Made by a program: the position numbers and the translations under genes. A stretch of 5,961 nt of DNA from NZQO01 sp002693605 (GTDB taxonomy: Bacteria > Bacteroidota > Bacteroidia > Flavobacteriales > Flavobacteriaceae), in assembly GCA_963972105.1 (NCBI GenBank), contig CAXAVH010000124.1, forward strand, positions 1 to 5,961. Reading direction: 5' to 3'. Below the pieces are notes generated by a model. The model was not told the DNA's origin. It was given only the letters and a program-made list of their open reading frames with translations, and searched no databases. Of this stretch, positions 1 to 5,961 are shown piece after piece (position 1 is the stretch's first letter; the number at the start of each line of letters is the position of its first letter).

Positions 1-105
1 AAAAGCCGGTAATCTATTTAAGGTTCTTATTTTTTATCCCTTTCAAAAACAACTTGGTCCGCTCTTGCCACAGTTTTTAGTATTTTAGCGAAAAGAATTT
101 GTGCT

Positions 106-963
106 ATGATCTCCAAAAAGCAATTCAATAAGGAAATAGACATCATTATTGCCAATGCCATTCGCGAAGACGTGGGCGAGGGCGATTACAGTTCGTTGGC
201 TTGCATTCCAGAGGATGCTACGGGAACTGCCAAATTGTTGGTGAAGGAGGAAGGTATCATTGCGGGCGTGGAGTTCGCCAGGCAGGTGTTTGAGTATGTG
301 GACCACGGCCTATCGATGGATGTGAAGATAAGAGATGGCCAACGGGTGGCTCCCGGCGATATTTGTTTTTACGTCACGGGCGCATCGCAATCTATCTTGA
401 AATCGGAACGCCTGGTGCTCAACGCCATGCAACGCATGAGCGCCATCGCTACCAAGACCAATGAGTACGTACAGTTGCTGGAAGGTACCAAGACCCAGAT
501 TCTGGACACACGAAAAACCACTCCCGGCCTCCGGGCGCTCGAAAAATGGGCCGTGAAGATAGGCGGCGGCGAAAACCACCGTTTTGCCCTGTACGATATG
601 GTGATGCTAAAGGACAACCATATTGATTTTTGCGGGGGAATTACCAAGGCCATACAAAAGACACAGGCGTATCTAAGAGAGCGAAACCTTAATCTGAAGA
701 TTATCGTTGAGGCTCGTAATCTTTCCGAAATAGAGGAAATTCTGAAAAACGAGGGAGTGTACCGCATTCTCATCGACAACTTTAACTACGACGATACCCG
801 GAAGGCCGTGAAGCTAATTGGGGAAACATGCCTTACCGAATCGAGTGGAGGTATTACCCTGGATACCGCCCGGAAATATGCCGAGTGCGGGGTAGACTAT
901 ATTTCTAGCGGCGCGCTTACCCATTCGGTGCACAACATGGACCTGAGCTTAAAAGCAGTTTAA
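106..963 (+). CDS. nadC: Nicotinate-nucleotide pyrophosphorylase (carboxylating), quinolinate phosphoribosyltransferase
   Basis: NadC converts quinolinate and PRPP to nicotinate mononucleotide, CO2 and pyrophosphate, the step that commits quinolinate to NAD in the de novo pathway; it is a cytosolic enzyme that works as a dimer. The 285-residue product has the normal family length. Visible family motifs are ERLVLN (101-106), LDTRKTTPGLR (133-143, with substrate-binding R136 and K137), GGGENHR (153-159, H158 and R159), LKDNH (168-172, K169), VEARN (201-205, E202), LIDN (222-225, D224), ESSGGI (245-250) and SSGALTHS (267-274). The N-terminal part is the alpha/beta sandwich and the rest the phosphoribosyltransferase barrel. 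All expected catalytic residues appear present. The ATG start gives the usual N-terminus; no Shine-Dalgarno is visible, as is normal for Bacteroidota. A weak -7-like box (TATTTTAG, 81-88) lies just upstream, without a well-spaced -33 element. The stop overlaps the next gene's start by one base. Confidence 0.97.
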   Translation: MISKKQFNKEIDIIIANAIREDVGEGDYSSLACIPEDATGTAKLLVKEEGIIAGVEFARQVFEYVDHGLSMDVKIRDGQRVAPGDICFYVTGASQSILKSERLVLNAMQRMSAIATKTNEYVQLLEGTKTQILDTRKTTPGLRALEKWAVKIGGGENHRFALYDMVMLKDNHIDFCGGITKAIQKTQAYLRERNLNLKIIVEARNLSEIEEILKNEGVYRILIDNFNYDDTRKAVKLIGETCLTESSGGITLDTARKYAECGVDYISSGALTHSVHNMDLSLKAV

Positions 964-1895
964 TGGCTGCAACCAGCGAAGAAAAGAAAGAGGGGGCCGA
1001 AACCTGGCCCGTAGTGGGCAACCTGGTAACCTTTAGCAAGAAGGTTAAAATCCCGGGAGCCGAGGGGCTTACCCTGTACAATTTAATGGATATTTACGGT
1101 ACCGGAATCATACAGGGCACCTTTACCTCGCGAGCGGGTTCGATTGCGTTCAGTTTTTTTGTGGCCATTTTCCCGTTTCTGCTATTCATCCTGAATTTGA
1201 TCCCGATGGTGCCCATCGAGGGGTTCCAAACCCGGTTCCTTATTTTTATCGAGGGATTGCTTCCGCCGCAGACAACCGATTTCTTTTATCCGGTTATCGC
1301 CGACATTGCGGTTAACCCGCGTGGCGGATTGCTCTCTTTTTCCTTTTTACTCTCGCTCTTTTTGGCTTCGAACGGGGTGAGCGCCATTTTCACCGGATTC
1401 GAATACTCCTACCACGTAACGATTAACCGTACTTTCTTCAGGCAGTATATGGTGGCCATTGTAGTCTCTATTTTCTTGGCACTGTTGTTGTTAATTACTG
1501 TGGGAGTGATCTTGTACGGCGAGTACCTGATTAACGATTTAACCGGTAGGGCCTATATACAGAACGATGTGTTGTGGATTTCAGCCCTGCAAATAACGGT
1601 CTTTGCAGTAATGATTTACGTTATTATCGCCACCTTGTATTATTATGGCACCAAGGAAGGAAAGGAGTCGCGGTTCTTTTCCATAGGCGCACTAATCACC
1701 ACGTTGCTTTTTATGTTAACTACCTATTTATTTGGTATTTACATAAACAACTTTTCAACGTATAACGAGTTATACGGTTCAATTGGTGCACTATTGATAA
1801 TGATGTTTTATATTTGGATAAATTCAAACTTATTGCTGTTGGGTTTTGAACTGAACATTTCCCTACAGCGGTTACGAGATAAATCAGAAAAATAA
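963..1895 (+). CDS. YihY/virulence factor BrkB family inner-membrane protein
   Basis: This is a 310-residue polytopic membrane protein of the YihY/BrkB family, whose molecular role is not settled. Older annotations as ribonuclease BN come from a historical misassignment and should not be carried over. I see six hydrophobic segments at about residues 59-80, 121-145, 160-187, 204-228, 237-260 and 270-297, after a hydrophilic N-terminal tail of about 40 residues. Family-like signatures are the first-helix block RAGSIAFSFFVAIFP (57-71), ASNGVSAIFTGFE (135-147) and the last block with YGSIGALL (271-278) and LLGFELN (292-298). The ATG shares its A with the last base of the nadC stop (TAATG), which suggests co-transcription and possible translational coupling. 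The last third of the gene is visibly more AT-rich than the beginning. Family assignment is secure; function is unknown. Confidence 0.93.
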   Translation: MAATSEEKKEGAETWPVVGNLVTFSKKVKIPGAEGLTLYNLMDIYGTGIIQGTFTSRAGSIAFSFFVAIFPFLLFILNLIPMVPIEGFQTRFLIFIEGLLPPQTTDFFYPVIADIAVNPRGGLLSFSFLLSLFLASNGVSAIFTGFEYSYHVTINRTFFRQYMVAIVVSIFLALLLLITVGVILYGEYLINDLTGRAYIQNDVLWISALQITVFAVMIYVIIATLYYYGTKEGKESRFFSIGALITTLLFMLTTYLFGIYINNFSTYNELYGSIGALLIMMFYIWINSNLLLLGFELNISLQRLRDKSEK

Positions 1896-1917
1896 CAAAC
1901 ACTAATTTTTAAAACGT

Positions 1918-2346
1918 ATGAAAAAAGTACTATTTACCTTGCTTCTAGTTGCAGTTTCCCTAACTACGATGAGCGCACAAAGCGTCTTCGGAAAATGGAA
2001 AACCGTGGATGATGAAACCGGAGAGGCAAAATCGATTGTCGAGATTTACGAAAAGAACGGAAAGGTTTACGGCAAGGTGGTTGAAATTCTCAACAAGAAC
2101 CGCCAAGATGCCAAGTGCATTGACTGCCCGGGCAGCGATGCCGGCAAGCCCGTGCTTGGCCTTACCATTATCAAGGGTCTTGAAAAGGACGGTGATGAAT
2201 ACAACGACGGAAAGATTCTTGACCCCAACAACGGGAAGGTGTATAAATGCTATATCGAACTAGAGGGAAAGGACACCTTAAAGGTACGAGGCTATATCGG
2301 GTTCTCCCTATTGGGCCGTACGCAATACTGGTCTCGAGTAGACTAA
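1918..2346 (+). CDS. Secreted DUF2147 domain-containing protein
   Basis: This is a small exported protein of 142 residues. Residues 1-20 form a typical Sec signal peptide: MKK, a hydrophobic stretch from VLFTLLL to VAVSL, then a probable signal peptidase I site MSA|QS. There is no lipobox cysteine, so it is probably periplasmic rather than a lipoprotein. The mature part matches the DUF2147 pattern: GKWKTVDDETGEAKSIVEI (25-43), KNGKVYGKVVEI, a CxxC pair (C67, C70), a GKILDPNNGKVYKC segment (98-111), and the ending LKVRGYIG with LLGRTQYWSRV. Members of this family are predicted beta-rich, lipocalin-like domains without a settled biochemical role. It lies 22 bp after the yihY-family gene in the same direction and just before a terminator, so it may be the last gene of that transcript, although its own promoter cannot be excluded. 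The AT-rich leader lacks a Shine-Dalgarno. Confidence 0.9.
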   Translation: MKKVLFTLLLVAVSLTTMSAQSVFGKWKTVDDETGEAKSIVEIYEKNGKVYGKVVEILNKNRQDAKCIDCPGSDAGKPVLGLTIIKGLEKDGDEYNDGKILDPNNGKVYKCYIELEGKDTLKVRGYIGFSLLGRTQYWSRVD

Positions 2347-2368
2347 CAGTTTGTTCATAAAATATGCG

Positions 2369-2400
2369 AAAGGTCGTTCCTAGATTGAACGGCCTTTTTT
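2369..2400 (+). terminator. Rho-independent terminator after the DUF2147 gene
   Basis: The arms AAAGGTCGTTC (2369-2379) and GAACGGCCTTT (2387-2397) pair over 11 bp with one G-U wobble. They enclose a 7-base loop, CTAGATT, and the 3' arm runs into seven consecutive T residues (2394-2400). The hairpin starts 22 bp after the DUF2147 stop codon and fits a terminator for the nadC-side transcript. With the A residues at 2369-2370 on the other side it could also work weakly on the minus strand, but no leftward gene ends here. Confidence 0.88.
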
Positions 2401-2519
2401 ATTTTAGAAAAATGGAACCGAAGGAGCAGTTTCGCGATTTTTTCCTTTTTGTCCAATAAAATATCCACCGTTTTTTCAGAAGATGGAAAAATCGATATCC
2501 TTAATTTAGACCAATAGCA

Positions 2520-4970
2520 TTGCATTTTATAGACGTAATTTTACCAATCCCACTCAAGCAGACGTTCACGTATAACGTTACGAAAGCTGAGGCGTCGTAT
2601 TTGCAGCCAGGTATGCGCGTCGCCGTGCCGTTTGGAAAATCGAAGATCTATACGGGTATCGTATATCAAATTCACGATAAGGCACCTTCCGGCTACGACA
2701 CCAAGCAGATTGATCAGATTCTCGATGACGCCCCCATTGTAACCCCAGCGCAATTTCAGCACTGGCAGTGGATGGCCACTTACTATATGTGCACGCTGGG
2801 CGAGGTGGTAAAGGCCGCCTTGCCAAGCGCCTTTCTCCTCGAGAGCGAGACCATTGTTACGCTGGCGAAAAATTCAGCCCTTGACGAGACCGTCTTAACC
2901 GACGATGAATTTCTTGTTTTCGAGGCGCTCCAGCACCAATCGTCATTGCATATTAATGATGTGCGTTCTATTTTGGACCGAAAGAATGTCGTAAAGATCA
3001 TTAACCAATTGCTCGATAAGAATATCGTCACGGTGCAGGAGGAAGTGTATGAGCAGTATACGCCCAAAATGAAGCGGTTCGTAAAGCTCCATAAAAAATT
3101 TCGCGAAGAGGATGCGCTGCGCGATTTGCTCGACACGTTGTCTAACGCCCCGAAACAGCGAGAGGTGCTTATGAATCTCTTTATGCTCACAGCCGGCAAG
3201 GAACAGCAAGTACTCGCCAAGACCTTGCAGGATAAAAGCAATACCACCTCCGCAGTTCTCAAATCGTTGATCGAGAAGGGAATTTTGGAAGAGGTTCTGT
3301 TGCAGCGCGATCGGGTGCAATATTCCGGTGCCGATGGCGCCGAGGTAAAATCCCTCAGTCCTGCCCAAGAGCAGGCGCTTACCGAAATCACCCACCAATT
3401 CAAATCACAGGACGCGGTACTGCTTCATGGAGTTACCTCTAGCGGAAAGACCGAAATTTACGTTCAGCTAATTTCAGAAATGTTAGAATCGGGCCGTCAA
3501 GTGCTTTACATGCTTCCGGAAATTGCCTTGACCACGCAGCTAATCAAGCGGTTGCAGTTTTATTTCGGAGAGAAGGTTTCGGTGTTCCATTCAAAATATT
3601 CGGTTAACGAACGGGTTGAGGTTTGGAATAATGTACTCCACAACAAACCCAAGGCACATATAGTAATTGGTGCGCGGTCGTCGCTATTTTTGCCCTATAG
3701 CGACCTCGGACTTATCATTGTCGATGAGGAGCACGAACCGTCCTTTAAGCAATACAATCCCGCGCCGAGGTACCACGCGCGAGATAGCGCCGTGGTATTG
3801 GGGCATATCCACAATGCCAAGGTACTAATGGGATCTGCCACACCCTCGTTGGAGAGCTATTACAATGCGAAAAACGAGAAATATGGCATGGTGACGCTAA
3901 AGACCCGCTTCGGGAATGTGCTCATGCCTGAAATAACCTTGGTGGATATTAAGGAAAAGCACCGCAAGAAACAGATGAAAGGCCATTTTAGCGATACGCT
4001 TTTAGAAGCGATGGAGGAAACGCTAAAAAATAACGAACAGGTAATTTTATTCCAGAATCGACGGGGGTTTTCGCCAGTGGTGGAATGTGTTACCTGCGGT
4101 GTATCGCCACAGTGCCCCAATTGTGATGTTAGCCTAACCTTCCATCAATATAAAAATCAATTGCGCTGCCACTACTGTGGGTACCATATGGCGATGCAAC
4201 TGTCGTGTATGGCGTGCGGAAGTGAAACCTTGGATACAAAGGGCTTCGGAACCGAACAGGTAGAAACGGAGTTGAATTCCCTCTTTCCCGATTATACGGT
4301 GGCGCGCATGGACCAGGATACTACGCGCGGTAAACACGCTTATGCCAAATTGATAGAAAAACTGGAGGAGGGAGAGATTCATATCTTGGTGGGAACCCAA
4401 ATGCTCGCCAAGGGGCTAGACTTCAGGAATATAGGCTTGGTGGGCGTGATGAACGCCGACAATCTCTTGAATTTTCCCGATTTCCGGGCCCATGAGCGAA
4501 GTTTTCAGTTGTTGCAGCAAGTAGCTGGCAGGGCCGGCCGAACGGAAAAGAGGGGTAAGGTGCTAATTCAAACTTACAATCCGTACCACCAAATTTTGCA
4601 ACAAGTGAGCGTGAACGATTACGAAGCTATGTACAAACAGCAGACCGATGAGCGCTATCAGTACAAATATCCTCCGTTTTTCAGGACGATCAAGATTACG
4701 TTCAAGGACAGGAATTTCGATAAGATGCAACAGGCGGCGCAATGGTTCCAGCAGGCACTTTCGCAAAAATTGAGCGGCAATGTACTAGGGCCCGAACCGC
4801 CACCCGTGGGCCGGGTTCGAAATCTTTACATTACGAACGTGCTCGTAAAGATACCCAAGGAACAATCGTTGGGAAGTACAAAGCAATACATAAATAGGGT
4901 AGTGCGCGGCTTTAATGCCGTTCAGGATTTTTCCAGCGTACGGTTAACGATAGATGTAGATAATTATTAG
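2520..4970 (+). CDS. priA: Primosomal protein N', replication-restart DNA helicase PriA
   Basis: PriA recognises stalled or collapsed replication forks, unwinds with 3'-5' polarity and starts reloading of the replicative helicase. The 816-residue product is complete. Residues 1 to about 105 form the 3'-DNA-binding domain (FIDVILPIPL, GMRVAVPFG), followed by a winged-helix-like linker to about 270. In the helicase core are Walker A GVTSSGKTE (304-312, K310), DEEHEPSFKQ (402-411), GSATPS (438-443), VGTQMLAKGLDF (624-635) and QVAGRAGR (667-674). Four CxxC pairs (C523/C526, C532/C535, C550/C553, C563/C566) supply the two zinc sites. It is longer than E. coli PriA (732 residues), mainly before the helicase core. 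The start is TTG: the N-terminus HFIDVILPIP aligns with the normal PriA beginning, no ATG or GTG precedes it in frame, and an in-frame TAA lies at 2502-2504. The 3' end overlaps the convergent regulator gene by 4 bp. Confidence 0.97.
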   Translation: MHFIDVILPIPLKQTFTYNVTKAEASYLQPGMRVAVPFGKSKIYTGIVYQIHDKAPSGYDTKQIDQILDDAPIVTPAQFQHWQWMATYYMCTLGEVVKAALPSAFLLESETIVTLAKNSALDETVLTDDEFLVFEALQHQSSLHINDVRSILDRKNVVKIINQLLDKNIVTVQEEVYEQYTPKMKRFVKLHKKFREEDALRDLLDTLSNAPKQREVLMNLFMLTAGKEQQVLAKTLQDKSNTTSAVLKSLIEKGILEEVLLQRDRVQYSGADGAEVKSLSPAQEQALTEITHQFKSQDAVLLHGVTSSGKTEIYVQLISEMLESGRQVLYMLPEIALTTQLIKRLQFYFGEKVSVFHSKYSVNERVEVWNNVLHNKPKAHIVIGARSSLFLPYSDLGLIIVDEEHEPSFKQYNPAPRYHARDSAVVLGHIHNAKVLMGSATPSLESYYNAKNEKYGMVTLKTRFGNVLMPEITLVDIKEKHRKKQMKGHFSDTLLEAMEETLKNNEQVILFQNRRGFSPVVECVTCGVSPQCPNCDVSLTFHQYKNQLRCHYCGYHMAMQLSCMACGSETLDTKGFGTEQVETELNSLFPDYTVARMDQDTTRGKHAYAKLIEKLEEGEIHILVGTQMLAKGLDFRNIGLVGVMNADNLLNFPDFRAHERSFQLLQQVAGRAGRTEKRGKVLIQTYNPYHQILQQVSVNDYEAMYKQQTDERYQYKYPPFFRTIKITFKDRNFDKMQQAAQWFQQALSQKLSGNVLGPEPPPVGRVRNLYITNVLVKIPKEQSLGSTKQYINRVVRGFNAVQDFSSVRLTIDVDNY

Positions 4971-5680
4971 TTTCGCATCGAGGCCGTAAGTGCCTCTACC
5001 AAATCGCTCTTGCGGTTTCGACTAAGCGGCAGTTGCTCTTTGTCCAGCTCGATCACCTTGCTGTTATAGCGCTCCACCTTGTCCAGGTTCACGATATACG
5101 ATTTATGGATACGCAAAAAGCGGTCTCCCGGGAGCAACGATTCAAACGCCTTCATGGTGGAAAGGACCACGAGCGCATCGTGTTCGGTAACGAGCTTTAC
5201 GTAATCGCCAAGCGCTTCAATATAGCGAAGCTCATTTAGGAAGACCTTCCGTTTTTTCAGGTTGCTCTTCACGAAGATGAAATCTTCCTCGTCGAAACCT
5301 TCGTCGTTTTTGAGCTTGAAGTTGGTTATCGCCTTGTGCACCGCATTTAGGAAGCGTTCTTTGGAAATCGGTTTCCGCAGGTAGTCAATGGCGTCGTAAT
5401 CGAACGCCTTGAAGGCATACTTGGTCTTTCCGGTAACGAATATAATTTGGGGTTTATGGGTAAGGTCATCTAAAAGATCAAAGCCTGATAAGATGGGCAT
5501 TTCAATATCCAGAAATATCAAGTCGATATCGGTGGTCGCCAAACCCATTTTGGCTTCGATGGCGTTGTTGTATTCGGCCACGAGATTCAGGGAGGGGTGG
5601 TTTTCAATGAGTTTAACGATTGAGAGCCGCTGTAGGGTCGAGTCGTCAACAATGGCACATTTTAATATTGGCTTGTCCAC
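4967..5680 (-). CDS. LytTR-type DNA-binding response regulator (AlgR/LytR family)
   Basis: This is a 237-residue cytoplasmic two-component response regulator. Residues about 5-120 form the receiver domain: acidic pair D12/D13, phospho-acceptor D58 in FLDIEMP, switch residue T83, aromatic F93 and the conserved K103-P104. Residues about 133-235 form a LytTR DNA-binding domain, with FIFVKSN, YIEALGDYVKL, FLRIHKSYIVN and LPLSRNRK. All phosphorylation residues are intact, so it should be controlled by a histidine kinase, but none is in the window. The start is GTG at 5680-5678; no ATG or other strong start lies upstream before the in-frame stop at 5749-5747, and the receiver domain begins at once, so this start is well placed. 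No Shine-Dalgarno is visible. It is convergent with priA and divergent from rpsF. Its target genes are unknown; the direct repeat upstream of it suggests possible autoregulation. Confidence 0.95.
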   Translation of the reverse strand: MDKPILKCAIVDDSTLQRLSIVKLIENHPSLNLVAEYNNAIEAKMGLATTDIDLIFLDIEMPILSGFDLLDDLTHKPQIIFVTGKTKYAFKAFDYDAIDYLRKPISKERFLNAVHKAITNFKLKNDEGFDEEDFIFVKSNLKKRKVFLNELRYIEALGDYVKLVTEHDALVVLSTMKAFESLLPGDRFLRIHKSYIVNLDKVERYNSKVIELDKEQLPLSRNRKSDLVEALTASMRN

Positions 5681-5741
5681 GGGGTATCTAATTTGGTTAC
5701 AGCAATTATAGGGAAAAAATCGATGAACTGCAAGTAATTTT

Positions 5742-5771
5742 AACGTTTATCGGAAAAAGTATCGTTTTATC
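5742..5771. promoter_or_regulatory. Imperfect direct repeat, candidate LytTR-regulator binding site
   Basis: In the divergent intergenic region, CGTTTATC (5744-5751) is repeated as CGTTTTATC (5763-5771), with a start-to-start distance of 19 bp, close to two helical turns. The first copy, read as AACGTTTAT (5742-5750), fits the published LytTR half-site pattern [TA][AC][CA]GTTN[AG][TG] at every position. The second copy fits only in part and carries one extra T, and the gap between copies is shorter than the usual 12-13 bp. The repeat lies 64-91 bp upstream of the regulator's start codon. On the minus strand, a weak -7-like box TACTTTTT (5761-5754) falls between the copies. Binding is inferred, not shown. 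Confidence 0.35.
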
Positions 5772-5828
5772 CATTTCCGTAGGAAAAAACTGCCTCGTAA
5801 AAGGGTGGGAAATCTTCAGGAATCTTTG

Positions 5829-5859
5829 TTTGAAAATACGAATTATTGTAGTATTTTTG
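5829..5859 (+). promoter_or_regulatory. Bacteroidota-type sigma-A promoter for rpsF
   Basis: A -33 element TTTG (5829-5832) and a -7 element TATTTTTG (5852-5859) match the Bacteroidota consensus TTTG and TAnnTTTG exactly, with the preferred 19-bp spacing. A second TTTG directly upstream (5825-5828) would give 23 bp. Transcription should start near 5864-5867, leaving a leader of about 48 nt before the rpsF ATG. No element matching the E. coli TTGACA/TATAAT pattern is needed. Confidence 0.85.
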
Positions 5860-5866
5860 CACGCTC

Positions 5867-5881
5867 TTGGCAGAGAGCCAA
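5867..5881 (+). other. Small hairpin at the predicted 5' end of the rpsF mRNA
   Basis: TTGGC (5867-5871) and GCCAA (5877-5881) form a perfect 5-bp stem around the loop AGAGA. It starts within about 3 nt of the predicted transcription start, so the transcript would begin with a stem-loop. It lacks a following T-run and is not a terminator. It could stabilise the mRNA or serve in S6 autoregulation, but I do not see clear hallmarks of a known S6:S18-binding leader motif. Confidence 0.45.
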
Positions 5882-5913
5882 AAGTTTAAACAATAACAAT
5901 TTAATCGATTTTT

Positions 5914-5961
5914 ATGAATCATTATGAAACTGTTTTCATCTTAAATCCCGTTTTATCTGAT
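5914..5961 (+). CDS. rpsF: 30S ribosomal protein S6, N-terminal fragment (runs off the window)
   Basis: The last 48 bases encode 16 residues from an ATG, MNHYETVFILNPVLSD, which is the characteristic beginning of bacteroidotal ribosomal protein S6 (the first beta strand, with Y-E-T-V-F-I-L). S6 binds the 30S platform together with S18. The reading frame is open to the window edge and the remainder of the gene lies beyond it. In most bacteria rpsF is followed by rpsR and rplI, which would be expected downstream. The start is supported by the strong promoter upstream and an AT-rich leader without a Shine-Dalgarno. Only a fragment is visible, but the sequence is distinctive. Confidence 0.9.
   Translation, partial: MNHYETVFILNPVLSD

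Noticed and set aside
2..88. Possible 3' end of an upstream gene in the first 88 bases
   Set aside because: Two forward frames are open from near the window edge (to stops at 86-88 and 78-80), but the translations are hydrophobic, low-complexity and match no protein end that I recognise; the region reads as AT-rich intergenic DNA.
369..779. Minus-strand open frame of 136 codons inside nadC
   Set aside because: It is antisense to well-conserved nadC sequence, its composition is unlike a real protein, and no motif is recognisable.
963..1895. Annotation of the membrane protein as ribonuclease BN
   Set aside because: The name derives from a historical misassignment of yihY; the protein is a six-helix membrane protein with no nuclease motif.
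2783..3403. Long minus-strand open frame (206 codons) inside priA
   Set aside because: It lies wholly antisense to the clearly real priA gene, has a serine- and arginine-rich composition typical of shadow frames, and shows no recognisable domain.
5409..5711. Plus-strand 100-codon open frame antisense to the response regulator
   Set aside because: It is a shadow of the receiver-domain coding sequence, and I recognise no family.
5774..5786. Short palindrome TTTCC-GTA-GGAAA in the divergent intergenic region
   Set aside because: The stem is only 5 bp and AT-rich, has no T-run or link to a gene end, and could easily be chance.
5861..5881. tRNA-like or riboswitch-like fragment before rpsF
   Set aside because: Only a single 5-bp hairpin is present; there is no cloverleaf, no TTC-loop and no conserved riboswitch core.

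Overview
This window looks like an ordinary housekeeping segment from a member of the Bacteroidota, most likely a Flavobacteriaceae-type marine flavobacterium. Three things suggest this: the protein sequences have a flavobacterial character (PriA, the LytTR response regulator, and ribosomal protein S6 starting MNHYETVF); starts have no Shine-Dalgarno and sit in AT-rich leaders; and a textbook Bacteroidota promoter (TTTG, 19 bp, TAnnTTTG) precedes rpsF. Genus-level placement is not possible by eye.

Layout. Bases 1-105 hold no gene I can support. Next come three rightward genes: nadC (NAD de novo synthesis), which overlaps by one base a YihY/BrkB-family six-helix membrane protein, followed after 22 bp by a small secreted DUF2147 protein. 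A rho-independent terminator at about 2369-2400 closes this group. After a 173-bp gap, priA (primosomal replication-restart helicase) reads rightward from a TTG start. It collides tail-to-tail, with a 4-bp overlap, with a leftward LytTR-type response regulator gene that starts at GTG. A 233-bp divergent intergenic region (5681-5913) separates the regulator from rpsF (ribosomal protein S6), of which only the first 16 codons lie in the window.

How the genes relate. nadC and yihY are probably co-transcribed and may be translationally coupled. No functional link to the DUF2147 protein is visible. PriA and S6 are replication and translation housekeeping functions. The response regulator is the only signalling gene, and no histidine kinase lies beside it within the window. 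The most informative non-coding stretch is the regulator/rpsF intergenic region. It holds a near-ideal rpsF promoter, a small hairpin at the predicted 5' end of the rpsF mRNA, and an imperfect direct repeat, one copy of which fits the published LytTR-box pattern.

I found no mobile element, CRISPR array, tRNA or rRNA, and no evidence of a novel defence or biosynthetic system. The findings are modest regulatory and start-site observations.
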